A DNA stretch of 64,000 nucleotides from Xenoacremonium recifei (Eukaryota > Ascomycota > Sordariomycetes > Hypocreales > Nectriaceae). Below, piece by piece: positions 54,263 through 64,000 of the stretch (position 1 is the stretch's first letter; every line of letters begins with the position of its first letter). Where the stretch lies: contig WOFQ01000020.1 of the NCBI GenBank assembly GCA_012184525.1, forward strand, positions 124,001 to 188,000, written 5' to 3'. A program made the position numbers and the translations under genes. The notes under the pieces are model-generated. The model ran no database searches and was not told the DNA's origin. It worked only from the letters and a program-made list of their open reading frames with translations.

Positions 54263-54745
54263 ATGAAGGTCACTTCCATTCTCGCTGCCGCCCTTGCCGG
54301 CGCCCAATCTGTCGCAGCCCTAGAATATGTCTACCTCGTCAATTCGAACAAAGGCAGTGTAATCTCCAGCGGTATGGCATACTTCGCCAACGGCCCTAGC
54401 CAAGGCGGGCAGCCTGATGACTATACCGACGTCGTTCACGGAACCAACATTATCTGGGAAGGTGAAGAAGTTAAAGGTAATAACAAACATTACCCAGTAA
54501 TATCTGCACGTTTGGGGATAAAACTAACGACAATAGGCACCTTTGGCACCGGAGTCAGCTTCACGTCCAACATCGTCAGCGACGCTGCTAGCAAAAATAT
54601 CAATGCCTTCGTTGGCACTGGGACCAATGGTTACCACACCTTCAACTGTTACAAGGGGACGGCTCCCGGTGGTTCGCCATGGCTCCTCTACACCGTTGAT
54701 GGCTGGAGTGTCTACGCCATCTACTATTGCATCGAGAACGCTTAA
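54263..54745 (+). CDS. Small secreted protein, function unknown
   Basis: A 140-residue protein, exons 54263-54476 and 54537-54745. The first 19 residues are a clear signal peptide (MKVTSILAAALAGAQSVAA). The mature part is rich in Gly, Ser, Asn and Tyr and has two cysteines (FNCYKG and YYCIEN) that could form one disulphide near the C-terminus. The repeated look of VYLVNSN, GMAYFANG and SVYAIYYC suggests an all-beta fold. The intron is 60 bases, a multiple of three and free of stops, so its retention would insert 20 residues. I do not recognise the family; an effector or surface protein role is possible but not shown. Confidence 0.75.
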   Translation: MKVTSILAAALAGAQSVAALEYVYLVNSNKGSVISSGMAYFANGPSQGGQPDDYTDVVHGTNIIWEGEEVKGNNKHYPVISARLGIKLTTIGTFGTGVSFTSNIVSDAASKNINAFVGTGTNGYHTFNCYKGTAPGGSPWLLYTVDGWSVYAIYYCIENA

Positions 54746-55364
54746 TGCTGCCCTGAAAGCCAAAACACAGCATTAAGTAGTGTCGGATCTTTTAGGCGGA
54801 AGCTGAACGGGTATTGAATATCGATGCTTCCGCCGAGGCATGTGGCATGTTTGGTGTGGTGGGTGAGGAAGGAAATTAGGGTTGGAAGAGAGAGAAAATG
54901 TCCGAAATTAGAATTTTGGAGCCGATCTCCCTTATTCAACTCTACCTATAAATAGAGCATTCTTGCCATTTCTTGAAGCATAACTGCCAGTGAACAGCCA
55001 TTGAGATAAGAGATGTTGAAGACGGAGGGATGAAGAGCCCCACCAAACAGCAATCGAGACCACTCAGTCGAAACAGGACTAGTGCAGTTTTCCCCTCCAT
55101 TCCGGATCAGGGAAAACCTTCTACCGCCACCGCGGTTCTGAGCTGGCCTAATTCTCCCTGCTCAACCAAGGTCCCGACCGCCAACATTTACGAGGAGCTA
55201 TACGGATGCTGCGAGGAGCTGCTGAGCGACGGCGTACTGCATCCCCAGCCAAGAACCAATCCCCCCGACCGCGGAAACGACAGCTAGGCGCACGTGCCCG
55301 GTAGCGGGCCGCAGAGAACCGGCGATCTTTCGTGGATGGTGCCTCGTCGCAACCCCTCGCAAGA
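54746..55364. other. Promoter and 5' leader region of PAC1
   Basis: About 620 bases. TATAAATA lies at 54947-54954, roughly 420 bases before the PAC1 start. An 85-codon frame (55030-55287) in this leader has no domain and would be an upstream frame if transcribed. Confidence 0.4.
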
Positions 55365-56879
55365 ATGGCCCGCTCGCTCTCGAGTAAACAGGCGGAAGAG
55401 CTGTACGTGACAGGGCTTTACACGCCTTGCGCAGTGTAGCTGACATGACCTCTGCAGACACAAATCCATCATAGCGTATCTCTCAGCAGCCGGCCTACCG
55501 AATTCCGCAAACCAGCTCCGGACGGAGCTCAACCTGGGCGAAGATGTTTTCGACGCGCCCACGGCGAAGAAGTACGAGACGTTGCTCGAGAAGAAATGGA
55601 CCAGTATTGTCCGCCTGCAGAAGAAGGCATGTTTGAGACTGTTGAGCACATCTCTGGCGCAACATCCCTAACCTCGACTTTACAGATCATGGATCTAGAG
55701 ATGCGGAACGAGACCTTGCAGACCGAGCTCGACAACGCGACGCCCATGTCCCTCTCAAAACGCAACGACCCTGCGACCTGGCTCCCGAAAGCGCCCCCTC
55801 GACATACCATGGAATCACACCGAGAAACCATCAACTGCATCGCGTTCCACCCCACCTTCTCGTCGATTGCCTCGGGATCGGACGATTTTACGATAAAGAT
55901 CTGGGATTGGGATCTGGGAGAGCTGGAGAAGACGATCAAAGGCCACACCAGGCCCGTGTCGGATGTGGATTATGGAGGCCCCAGAGGCAACTGTTTGCTT
56001 GCATCCTGCAGCTCTGATCTGACGATCAAGCTGTGGGATCCTGCGGACAACTACCAGAACATCCGGACTTTGACCGGCCACGATCACAGCGTCAGTGCTG
56101 TCCGATTCATACCTTCAGGGGCTGCCGGGGCGCCGTCATCGGGGAACCTGCTGGTCAGTGCCAGCAGAGACAAGAGCCTGCGAATCTGGGACGTCACCAC
56201 CGGATATTGCGTGAGGACGTTGAGTGGCCACAGCGGCTGGGTGAGAGACGTCTGCCCCTCCCCCGATGGCCGGTTCCTCGTCTCGACTGGAGACGACATG
56301 ACGGTTCGACTCTGGGACATCTCGGTGCTGGAGCCAGAGACGAAACTCACCTTGTTTGGCCATGAGCACGTCAACGAATGCTGTGCAATCGCTCCCTATT
56401 CATCATACCAGTACCTTGCCCCCTTGGCAGGCTTGAAGAAAGCGCCTCCGGCAAGCAGTACAGCAGAGTTCATGGCAACTGGGTCAAGAGACAAAACAAT
56501 ACGGCTTTGGGACGCTCGCGGGACCTGCTTGATGACCCTATCTGGCCACGACAACTGGGTTCGGGCCGTCGTCTTCCACCCCAGCGGTAAATACCTGCTC
56601 TCGGCGTCCGACGACAAGACGATAAGATGCTGGGATCTTAGCCAGGGATGCAAATGCGTGAGGGTCGTGTCGAATTCACACGAAGGATTTATCACTTGTT
56701 TGAGATGGGCACCGGGGATCGTGAAGGCTCTTCCTCCTGGTCCTAACGAGCCGAATAACGACGGACCAGGAACCCCCAAACGCAATGGTGCAGATAAGGT
56801 CGTCTTGCCTGAAGTGCAGATCCGTTGCATCATTGCGACCGGAGGGGTTGATCGAAAGCTGAGGATTTTTGCAAACTAA
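55365..56879 (+). CDS. pac1: Nuclear distribution protein NudF/PAC1 (LIS1 homologue)
   Basis: Dynein regulator needed for nuclear migration along microtubules; it works at microtubule plus ends with NudE and dynein. Exons 55365-55402, 55458-55626 and 55686-56879 give 466 residues, the usual length. The N-terminal LisH domain is rebuilt by splicing (SLSSKQAEELHKSIIAYL, SAAGLPNSANQLRTEL), followed by a coiled coil (IMDLEMRNETLQTELDNA) and seven WD40 repeats from about residue 105 (HRETINCIAFHPTFSSIASG ... WD, then regular GH-WD units). The second intron needs a GC donor (AAG|GCATGT) to keep RLQKKIMDLE, and has a CCTAAC branch site. The ATG at 55365 matches the family start; the longer frame at 55596 misses the LisH domain. 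Confidence 0.93.
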
Positions 56880-58207
56880 GAAGCAAAAGCATATTGGCCG
56901 AGCTCAGGGACAACATTCTGCACCTTCGAGTCTGTAGGCATCTTGAGCACGCCCTCGCAGCCGTTGGCTCCAGCATTACGAAGACGCATTCGATCCGCTC
57001 CACGACAACTCCCCCAAGCCATGCCCAGGAATGCGGTGCTACGAGTCAGCTGTGAACGAAGGGTTCAGCTGGGCGACTTCCGAAAGATTCCTGCAACGCT
57101 GGATTTCTTCAGGGACTCCAGCCGGCGGAGCTATCCGAGTGATGGTTGTCCCAAGGCTATCTAAAGGAGACAGGCAACCAATCTGACGCGGTGGAAGATG
57201 AGGAGGCACTTCCTACGCCATTTTTATACCAATTAAAATGCCCAAGGGGTTTTGGAGAAGCTTGAGGACGTGGAGAATGGAGGCAGAATTGGGGGATAGA
57301 GGGTAATTTGTGTTCACGAAGAAATGATGTCAAGACAGCTCTGTAACGAGATTATTCTACGACTGGTCTGGGCTATGTTAGCGAGATGGGGCGAACACTT
57401 GAATTTGGGTAGGAAAACAAAAGAACATAGACCAGACTTGGTTATTTTGATCCGATGGATTGTGAAGTCTCATTTGAAACCGCGTCTTGACCTCCTGGAA
57501 TGCAGAAAGAATTCATCATCTCGTGTCAACGCAACTTACACGGACTCATACCCTAGAGTCGACAATTGACAGAACCGAACTGGCATTTTTTTCCCTGATG
57601 GGAACCAAGCCAACCCGTTTCAACAGTAATCCTCCGAAGGCTCCTGTTTTTTAATCATGTCAAGAACATCCCATTAACGCAGGATATATGGAGAGATCAT
57701 TATCGCAGTGAGATGACGGCATTGGTAAAGCCGCATCTCGCGGCACATGCTAGGATCTAGTCATTGCTTTCATCATGTCTTACCTAAATTTCGGAACTCC
57801 GACATTGGAAGAAAGCATTTACCTACTTTTCAGCCGCAAAAGTCATCTTATACTGATAATATGACTTGATTTAGAAGGCTAATAGGCCTTAAGTCCCTGT
57901 AAATTACGGCTTCCAGGCGTCGGTAAGCCCGCATCACGGACCTAACCGGCGTCTGGTCTTAGGTCCGGATCCACTAGCTGTCGGAGCTCCGAGCCGTCTT
58001 TGGGACTGATAATAGCCAGTAAACGTCATACTAGAAGTCATATAGAAGACATATGAAAGACATTCCGTGTTGACTTTTATGTTCATTTCTCTACATAAAT
58101 GCAGCAACGTGCCGGGGAGAGCATTGTATGCATCATTATTGAAGCCATTCTGCCATAAAGCTCACACACCATACCGTCAGATCAACACCTTGCGACAAGC
58201 TGACAAG
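56880..58207. other. 1.3 kb intergenic region between PAC1 and the SDR gene
   Basis: Holds the PAC1 3' UTR and the SDR promoter. No coding region with a domain. A perfect 9-base inverted repeat lies at 57937-57967 (listed separately). Confidence 0.4.
57937..57967. promoter_or_regulatory. Perfect inverted repeat upstream of the SDR gene
   Basis: CGGACCTAA at 57937-57945 and TTAGGTCCG at 57959-57967 are exact reverse complements separated by 13 bases, 240 bp upstream of the SDR start. The ends give CGG-N25-CCG, so a dimeric regulator site is plausible, as is a stem in RNA. Function is unknown. Confidence 0.5.
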
Positions 58208-59089
58208 ATGGCGCACAAGGAGATCCCAGGGCAGAACTTCACCGCAACGCTTCATAGTGACACGTATCCGGCGATTGATCCCACCAAGAGAGATCTCAGT
58301 GGAAAATACGTCTTCGTCACTGGTGCCTCCAAAGGCATCGGCCAGGAAATCGCTCTCTCTTACGCGGCAGCCGGCGCCGCAGGGATCGGTCTCGGGGCCC
58401 GCTCCGACTCTTCATCGCTCATCCCGAAAATCACGGAAGCGGCAACGGCGGCCGGCCGGCCGGCGCCCAAGGTGGTACCCATGAAGCTGGATGTTGCCGA
58501 CCAAGAGAGCGTCGCGGCTGCGGCAGAGACCATCGTCAGCGCGTTTCCGCGGCTAGATATCCTGATCAACAACGCTGGCTACCTCGAGTCACGCGTCAAG
58601 ATTGCTGACAGTGATCCCGATGAATGGTGGAAGACCTGGACTGTCAACATCCGCGGCACGTACTTGGTGACGCGCGCCTTTCTCCCGCAAATGATCTCCC
58701 GGGGAGGCCTCAAGACCGTTGTCAACATGAGCAGCGTTGTCGTGCACCACATTTCGCCTGGCGCGTCGGCATATCAGACCAGCAAGCTCGCGCTGCAGCG
58801 CTTCACCGAGTTTCTGGATGCCGACCACGGGCCGGACGGCATATTAACGTGGGCGATTCATCCAGGCAATGTGATGACGGATTTGGCGAGGAATCTGCCG
58901 CAGAACAGGCATGCTTTACTGACGGATACGCCGCGGCTGTGTGCGGACTCGGTGGTATTTTTGACGGAACAGAGGAGAGAGTGGTTGGCGGCGAGGTACT
59001 TGTCGGCGACGTGGGATATGGAGGAGCTGTTGGCGAAGGAGGCGGAGATTGCGGGGACTGATAAGTTAAAAGTAAGAATGATTGTCTAG
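58208..59089 (+). CDS. Short-chain dehydrogenase/reductase (SDR)
   Basis: NAD(P)-dependent oxidoreductase of the classical SDR type, single exon, 293 residues from MAHKEIPGQ. Signatures: cofactor loop TGASKGIG (about residue 40), KLDVAD, NNAG, catalytic Ser in VVNMSSVVVHH, and Tyr/Lys in SAYQTSKLAL. After the second strand the sequence GARSDSS has an Arg that may favour NADPH. The frame continues upstream to an ATG at 58067, but the first 47 residues look like leader sequence. Substrate unknown. It has no obvious functional link to PAC1 or to the permease. Confidence 0.88.
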   Translation: MAHKEIPGQNFTATLHSDTYPAIDPTKRDLSGKYVFVTGASKGIGQEIALSYAAAGAAGIGLGARSDSSSLIPKITEAATAAGRPAPKVVPMKLDVADQESVAAAAETIVSAFPRLDILINNAGYLESRVKIADSDPDEWWKTWTVNIRGTYLVTRAFLPQMISRGGLKTVVNMSSVVVHHISPGASAYQTSKLALQRFTEFLDADHGPDGILTWAIHPGNVMTDLARNLPQNRHALLTDTPRLCADSVVFLTEQRREWLAARYLSATWDMEELLAKEAEIAGTDKLKVRMIV

Positions 59090-59226
59090 AAAATGAGTAT
59101 GGGTCAGGATTGCTTGCGTGCAAGGGGTTGTTCAGCAATATATCGTATTATGAGTCAGGACACTCCATCTCTGTACTTTATCCGAACCCTAAATAAGAAA
59201 TCAAATTATCAACTATTCAAGAATCC

Positions 59227-61006
59227 CTAAACAATCACCTCCTTCGTTTGTGTCTCGGTGACTTCTGCTACCTTGTATGGGTTGTGAATGCCATCATTAA
59301 TCCTTTCCTGTCCGTCGATAACAACCACATCTTCATGGATTGAATGAGGAATGAGCGTTCCCGGGTCAGGGAACAAAAGGTTCAAGACATAGTAGACCAC
59401 AAAAGTGGACGTAAACCCATAAAGATAGAACATGTCGTAGATGTAAGACGCGCCACCAATCTCAATGGACGGGTTGACCGCAGCAGCCAGACCAGGAAGA
59501 TTGGGAACACTACCCACGAGCAACGCAACAACAGCCCTCCAATTTGTTCCAGCTGCATTGCCATACGAATACCTCCCGTGTTTGCGGTATAAAGCAGGCA
59601 CGTCAATCGCCTTCTTCTTAACGAGCCAGTAATCACATCCCAAGATAGCTGCAATCGGCGCGAGGAAGATGCCCAGGGCACCCATAAAGTTAAGCAGCGA
59701 TGCCGCGGAGCTGATGATCTTCCAAGGCACCATAATCCATCCGGCAGTCACCGTAGTAATGATGACACCGCGGCGAATGTTGATATACTTAGGGAAGAGA
59801 TTGGTCATATCATTTGCGCATGAAATGACGTTGGCGGACAAGTTGGTACCAATCTGGGCAATGCACCACGACACGCCGACGAAGAAAGCTGCCGCACGAC
59901 CTCCTGGTCCATCCCAATGGCTAGCAAGAGTCAAGGGATCCCAGATGTACTCGCCGTAGACGACCTTAGCACAAGAGGTTCCGATAATGCCAAAGACACC
60001 CAGGACAGTACAAGCCAGGGGGACCAGCAAGATCTGCCAATAGACGGCCCGTGGTTTCTTGAGATATCTCGAGAAATCTGCGACGTTCGTCGCCATAGTT
60101 GCCCAGCCACCAGTCATAGAGCTCATGGACGATACAATTAGCCATGCTTTCGTTGAGCCTGAGACTGTGGGTTGCTGATCCCAGATGCTGCCAGTACCAC
60201 TGGCCAAGTGTGTCATTCCAATGACAGTTCCAGCAGCTGCAGTAAGAACAATAACAGCCTTGGCAAGGAAGAACCACCGGAGCTTGTGCGGCGGAATGAG
60301 CAATATGGGAAATTGAGCAGACCAGAACAGAAAGTGAGAGACCATCTGTTGAGTGGTAATTCCAGCCGACGCAGGAAGGTGGTTCGGGATATTCAAGTAG
60401 GACGGCCAAATAGCCCGGATGACCTGTGTCATAGCCGTCGAACCGGAGTAAGTCTGAATAGCTGTAGACAAGTTAGCTAGAGATGAACAGGTTTCAGGAA
60501 CAGATATCTCTTACCATGCCAGAAAAGAGCGGTTACCATTCGAACGACGATAGCGAAACGACTAAAGTAGAAACCGAAGCCTGATTTGGCCACAACCGGG
60601 AACGGAACATGAAGTTCAGCTCCGGCAGCACCATTGAGACACAGTGGTATGGTAACCGTAAATGTCCCAATGATCAGACAGTAAACTGCCTCACGCCTAT
60701 TCAAATGATTAATCTTTGAGTTGAGCAGTGTATGTCCTAATCAACTCACCAAGTCAACCCAACAGCAATAATGGCGGAGGCACCGCTCCAGCTTTGCGCC
60801 GAAAGCACGTCGCTGAACCAGTAACCCAGAATTGTCCAAGACGTCCATGTTCTATGCTCAAGCGGAGTCACGTCCGAGTCTCTGTTGCTCCAGGTGTTTT
60901 CGTCTGCAAAGGTCATGGGCTGCTTATCAAGAACCCACCCTTCCTTCGTGGTTTTCGATGCGACATTGGCCCGGAGCCGCTGCGACCGGGATCGCAAACC
61001 GTCCAT
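59227..61006 (-). CDS. NCS1-family permease (uracil/allantoin/nucleobase type)
   Basis: Plasma-membrane cation symporter for nucleobases or related compounds, 557 residues, exons 61006-60750, 60696-60515 and 60461-59227; phases close. The spliced protein shows the NCS1 pattern: DVTPLEHRTWTSWTILGYWFSD in helix 1, LNGAAGAELHVPFPVVAKSGFGFY, FWHAIQTYSGS, MTGGWATMATNVADFSRYLKKP, SANVISCANDMTNLFPKYINIRRG and LAPIAAILGCDYWLVKKK. This resembles the Fur-type fungal carriers for uracil, allantoin, uridine or thiamine. It is divergent from a 2-oxoglutarate dioxygenase, with an isochorismatase-type amidohydrolase next, so import of an N-heterocycle that is then oxidised and hydrolysed is a reasonable guess. 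Confidence 0.92.
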
Positions 61007-61769
61007 TTTCGGAACGCGGCTGTCTTTCAGTGGTTGTGAGTGTGAAACTTGAAAGTGTTTGGAGATATTTCCAGAATCCTGCGTTGCAAGGGTTCCGCGG
61101 CGTTCTATACATATATAATGAGTCGTGATGATCTACATTTGGACGAACCTTGCGACTAGTTGGACTAGTTGCACCTGGCATAGTCCAAGATAAGCCCAGA
61201 AGAGCAGCCCCACCCAGAGATGTACGCAGGCAATGATACACGCTCAAGGAACTATGTCTGGGGGAAACGTGCGATCTAGGTTGCAATGTGGCCGTCGGCC
61301 ATTCAGTTCGCCGTCGGCTGGAAGCGTGGCCGGTGGCAGAGATTGGGCTGCTGACATCTACACGGCCGAGATTTCCATAGTTGCCGAAATCATCACATAT
61401 CCTGCGATTCGTAGTCATGGGGTCATTCGCTTGGGGTCCGGTGATGTGCTCGATTTGATGTGACCCCTTGGCAAAGACGCCGCCGGTCGACTTGACGGCC
61501 ATGTTTGACCGTGTCCTTGCGGCGCCGGCGCCAGAGTCTCGGCACTGAGTCATGTTTCGCAGATTATCGTGTGAGGATCGTTCTCCGCGCTAGAGTCCAC
61601 TCGGCTTTAATGAGATAGATAGATAAGCAAGCGAGGATGGCCGGCCGATTGCGATGGGATCAAGTTGAAGCAAGCAGTATTCTTGGAAACTCACTTACAC
61701 ACATTGTCACTGTTGCCATCCCATCATTATTGACCCCAATAACGACTGTGCCTTTGTCACTGTCTCACG
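61007..61769. promoter_or_regulatory. Divergent promoter (NCS1 permease / 2OG dioxygenase) with GATA repeats
   Basis: About 760 bases. GATAGATAGATAAG at 61614-61627 gives three tandem GATA cores, and TTATCG lies near 61565. AreA-type nitrogen control of the permease and oxygenase would fit, but this is inference from short motifs. Confidence 0.45.
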
Positions 61770-62857
61770 ATGAACTTCACCTCTTTCGCCGGGAACCAAC
61801 GAACCATCTCTTCCGATGTCGCTCGAAGAGCCGACTTCAATGAGATTCCTCTGATCTCTCTTAGCACCCCCAAGGTTGAGTTGCTGGCCCAGCTTAGAGA
61901 TGCTTGTACCCGGGTGGGCTTCTTCTATATCAAGGATCATGGTGTGCCGCAGGAAACGATCGACACATTGTTCAGGACTGCGGAGACCTTCTTTGCTCAG
62001 GATATCGAGACAAAAAACAAAATCAACTACAAGAAGTCCGCAATTCTACGAGGCTATGAGCCTCCGGCAGAGGTTAGGACCGATGAGACCCGTAAGCCAG
62101 ATCTGAACGAAGCCTTCAACTGGGGATATGAGAAGGACATTGATCCTTTGTGGCAGGAGGGCAACGATACTCCAGGTGAGTAGAGCCAAGGTCTTGAGAA
62201 AGGATCTAATGTTAATGATACATCGTAGAATGGAAAGAGAACCCTATGAGCGGACCCAACAGTTGGCCAGAGATGCCCGGATTCCGAGAGTCGGTGGCTG
62301 AATACTACAGTCATCTCTTGGGGCTTGCTCGAACGATGATTCGCCTCTTTGCGCAAGTCCTAGAACTACCAGAAGACTTTTTCGACTCTGTTGTTTCGAC
62401 GCCAGGCGCTATGGGGCGCCTGATACACTATCCTCCCCAACAAGCTTCTGACCCGGACGCCCTCGGCATCGGTGCACACACAGACATCGAATGCTTCACA
62501 ATCCTTTGCCAAGGGGCTGTTCGAGCTCTACAGATCCTCAACGTTGATGGCGAATGGATTCAAGCACCCCCTATTCCAGGCACCTTCGTGGTGAACATTG
62601 GCGATATGCTGGCGCGGTGGACAAATGATCGGTTCGTCTCAACCGTCCATCGAGTTTGGAACACGACTGGGAAGGAAAGATATTCTATCCCGTTTTTCTT
62701 CGGAGTCAACTATGATGCTACCATCAAAACGTTGGACACTTGTCTTGCTGAAGGCGAGAAGAGCAAGTATGATCCTGTTCTTGCTGGAGATTACGTGTGG
62801 AAGCGTTTGAGTGCCAGCCGAGTAGATCAAAAGGAGCTCCGAGTAGGCAAGGCCTAA
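61770..62857 (+). CDS. 2-oxoglutarate/Fe(II)-dependent dioxygenase (IPNS-like)
   Basis: Non-haem iron oxygenase of 344 residues, exons 61770-62175 and 62229-62857. The DIOX_N part is at the start (IPLISLSTPK, RVGFFYIKDHGVP). The iron triad is His219 and Asp221 (GAHTDIECFTIL) and His276 (STVHRV); Arg286/Ser288 (RYSIPFFFG) binds 2-oxoglutarate. Such enzymes hydroxylate small molecules, including thymine (thymine 7-hydroxylase) and other N-heterocycles. It is divergent from an NCS1 permease and followed by an isochorismatase-type hydrolase, which favours a catabolic role over a biosynthetic one. Exact substrate unknown. Confidence 0.9.
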
Positions 62858-63704
62858 GCAAGCCTAACTGAGGCCTAGACTAGAAGTATTATTAGAGAGA
62901 ACTATGTTCAACAAAAGAATCCTTTGTATTTTTGAATTAGTTTGCGAATAAAATTACTTCAAGTCCAATATGAATTATCACTAAGAATATGAAACAAGGA
63001 GTAGTACCCCTTCCGCCATATTCAGGAACGAAGGTATACATTCAAGAAGAATCTAAAGAATGTGTAAGTCACAACCTTGTAAATCAGCGCGTGGCTCCCA
63101 AGATTACATGTCGAGTATATTAGAGTGCAACGTATGGGGTCCACTCCATTCCTTCATTTCTCTGAAGATCTTGTCCCTTATCTTCATGGGCTCCAGATAT
63201 CTAAAATTAAGCGAATAAAAGCGTAGAATCAGTGATTTTCGAGTTCGTAGTCTCTGTACTCGAGGATACTCAGATTTAGTTCAAGGTATTTGCTTGTCTT
63301 TAGAAGAAAGGCGCGGACAAATATCGGCGCCCACTTGGTGACAGCGCCAACAATAGTGCGACTTTCGACGACACTCCGACCTAGTTATCGCTTCACAACT
63401 CGCTAGTAACTACTCCGTAGATCGGCCCAGTTCCAACTGTCCCGTAATCTCTGGTCCGCCGAAGGAATGCCCCGGCGGCCAGCCGGCCGAGGCCGCCGCC
63501 CTGTTCTTGAATCCCGGCGGCGGGAGACGTTATCGGTCTTGCATTCTAGTCGTTGCTGAGTAATCTGGACGACAGACAAGAGTTGACCTCAACTCCTCTA
63601 TCATGAAAACGTACTTGGTTGAGCGACACATAGAGAAGACTGTGATTTAAAAATTTGTATGTAAATTACATGTACGATCGCCAAATCAGGCGGAGTCCTC
63701 AATC
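62858..63704. other. Intergenic before the isochorismatase-type gene
   Basis: About 850 bases. AT-rich at first, then a GC-rich block at 63470-63530 with many overlapping CGGC/GCCG words, including palindromes such as GCCGGC. This could be a regulator-binding region or a nucleosome-free promoter patch. No gene seen. Confidence 0.4.
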
Positions 63705-64000
63705 ATGCCTACTACTACGAGCCCAGAGTTGCTGCAGTTCCTCACAGCCTCACCATATACGTTCACCTTTCCTCCGGAGCGGACGGCACTCGTCTTGATC
63801 GATATACAACGCGATTTTGTCGACCCCGATGGCTTCGGTGCGATTCAGTGTGGTGATCCAGAAGTCTTTGCTTCTGTGCGCTCGGTCGTTCCAGCCACTC
63901 TGAAAGCCTTAACCGCAGCCCGAGCCCTGGATCTCCACGTCATACACACACGAGAGGGTCATGTATCGAACCTGGCCGATCTGAGCGCTGCAAAACGAGA
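63705..64000 (+). CDS. Isochorismatase-type amidohydrolase, 3'-truncated by window edge
   Basis: Cysteine hydrolase fold; about 98 residues are inside the window and the frame runs off the end. The start MPTTTSPELL is followed by TALVLIDIQRDFVDPDGFG (catalytic Asp in LIDIQ) and HVIHTREGHVSNLADLSAAK. The HTREGH motif and the FG turn are typical of the branch with biuret hydrolase, ureidoacrylate (RutB) and N-carbamoyl amidases, rather than true isochorismatases. The catalytic Lys and Cys would lie beyond the edge. Position next to an NCS1 permease and a dioxygenase supports hydrolysis of a ureido or carbamoyl intermediate. Confidence 0.85.
   Translation, partial: MPTTTSPELLQFLTASPYTFTFPPERTALVLIDIQRDFVDPDGFGAIQCGDPEVFASVRSVVPATLKALTAARALDLHVIHTREGHVSNLADLSAAKR

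Noticed and set aside
55030..55287. 85-codon frame upstream of pac1
   Set aside because: It does not join the LisH exon in any sensible way. I treat it as leader sequence, at most an upstream frame.
1..64000. tRNA genes or CRISPR arrays
   Set aside because: I scanned for T-loop-like GTTCRA sequences with pairing arms and for regularly spaced repeats and found none that I could support; a covariance-model search would be decisive for tRNAs.

Overview
The window is genomic DNA of a filamentous ascomycete (Pezizomycotina). Evidence: short 50-130 nt GT-AG introns, fungal-only families (Zn2Cys6 regulators, a HET-domain protein, Mcr1, NudF/PAC1), no bacterial operon or Shine-Dalgarno structure. 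Many sugar transporters and regulators suggest a Sordariomycete such as a Fusarium relative, but this is inference. I built exon models by hand from splice signals and family conservation; most close in frame to the base.

Left part (1-13 kb), general genes: a 5'-truncated RBR-type E3 ubiquitin ligase, an unknown coiled-coil protein, mitochondrial NADH-cytochrome b5 reductase, a LaeA-like methyltransferase (8 exons), a C2H2 + fungal-TF regulator and a PAQR (Izh/adiponectin-receptor-like) membrane protein.

13-21.5 kb, lactam/5-oxoproline-like module: three genes on the minus strand. They are a 1237-residue biotin-dependent carboxylase (biotin carboxylase, KipA/PxpC, KipI/PxpB and biotinyl domains, without the allophanate hydrolase of Dur1,2), an MFS transporter, and a LamB/YcsF (PxpA) protein. 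Together they could import a cyclic amide, carboxylate it and open it. GATA sites upstream suggest nitrogen control. An Old Yellow Enzyme gene diverges from lamB.

23.7-32.4 kb, tartrate/glycerate catabolic cluster: a malate dehydrogenase paralogue, a D-2-hydroxyacid (glyoxylate/hydroxypyruvate) reductase, an MFS sugar-porter-type transporter, D-glycerate 3-kinase, a small Zn2Cys6 regulator and tartrate dehydrogenase/decarboxylase. The inferred route is tartrate uptake, oxidation/decarboxylation to glycerate, and phosphorylation to 3-phosphoglycerate. The promoters share a TTTACCGA-like motif, including an exact 10-mer in two of them. This is the most interesting system in the window.

32.8-51.5 kb: a HET-domain protein, a regulator with no recognisable DNA-binding domain, a fragment of a GFA-type protein, a sugar transporter divergent from a Zn2Cys6 regulator, a cytosolic GH5 hydrolase, a cyclase-family hydrolase followed by another sugar transporter, and an oligopeptide (OPT) transporter. 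A gene-poor 2.7 kb stretch follows.

54-64 kb: a small secreted protein, the dynein regulator NudF/PAC1 (LIS1), an SDR, then an NCS1 permease divergent from a 2-oxoglutarate/Fe(II) dioxygenase, with an isochorismatase-type amidohydrolase cut by the right edge. The last three look like a small module for using a nucleobase or other N-heterocycle.
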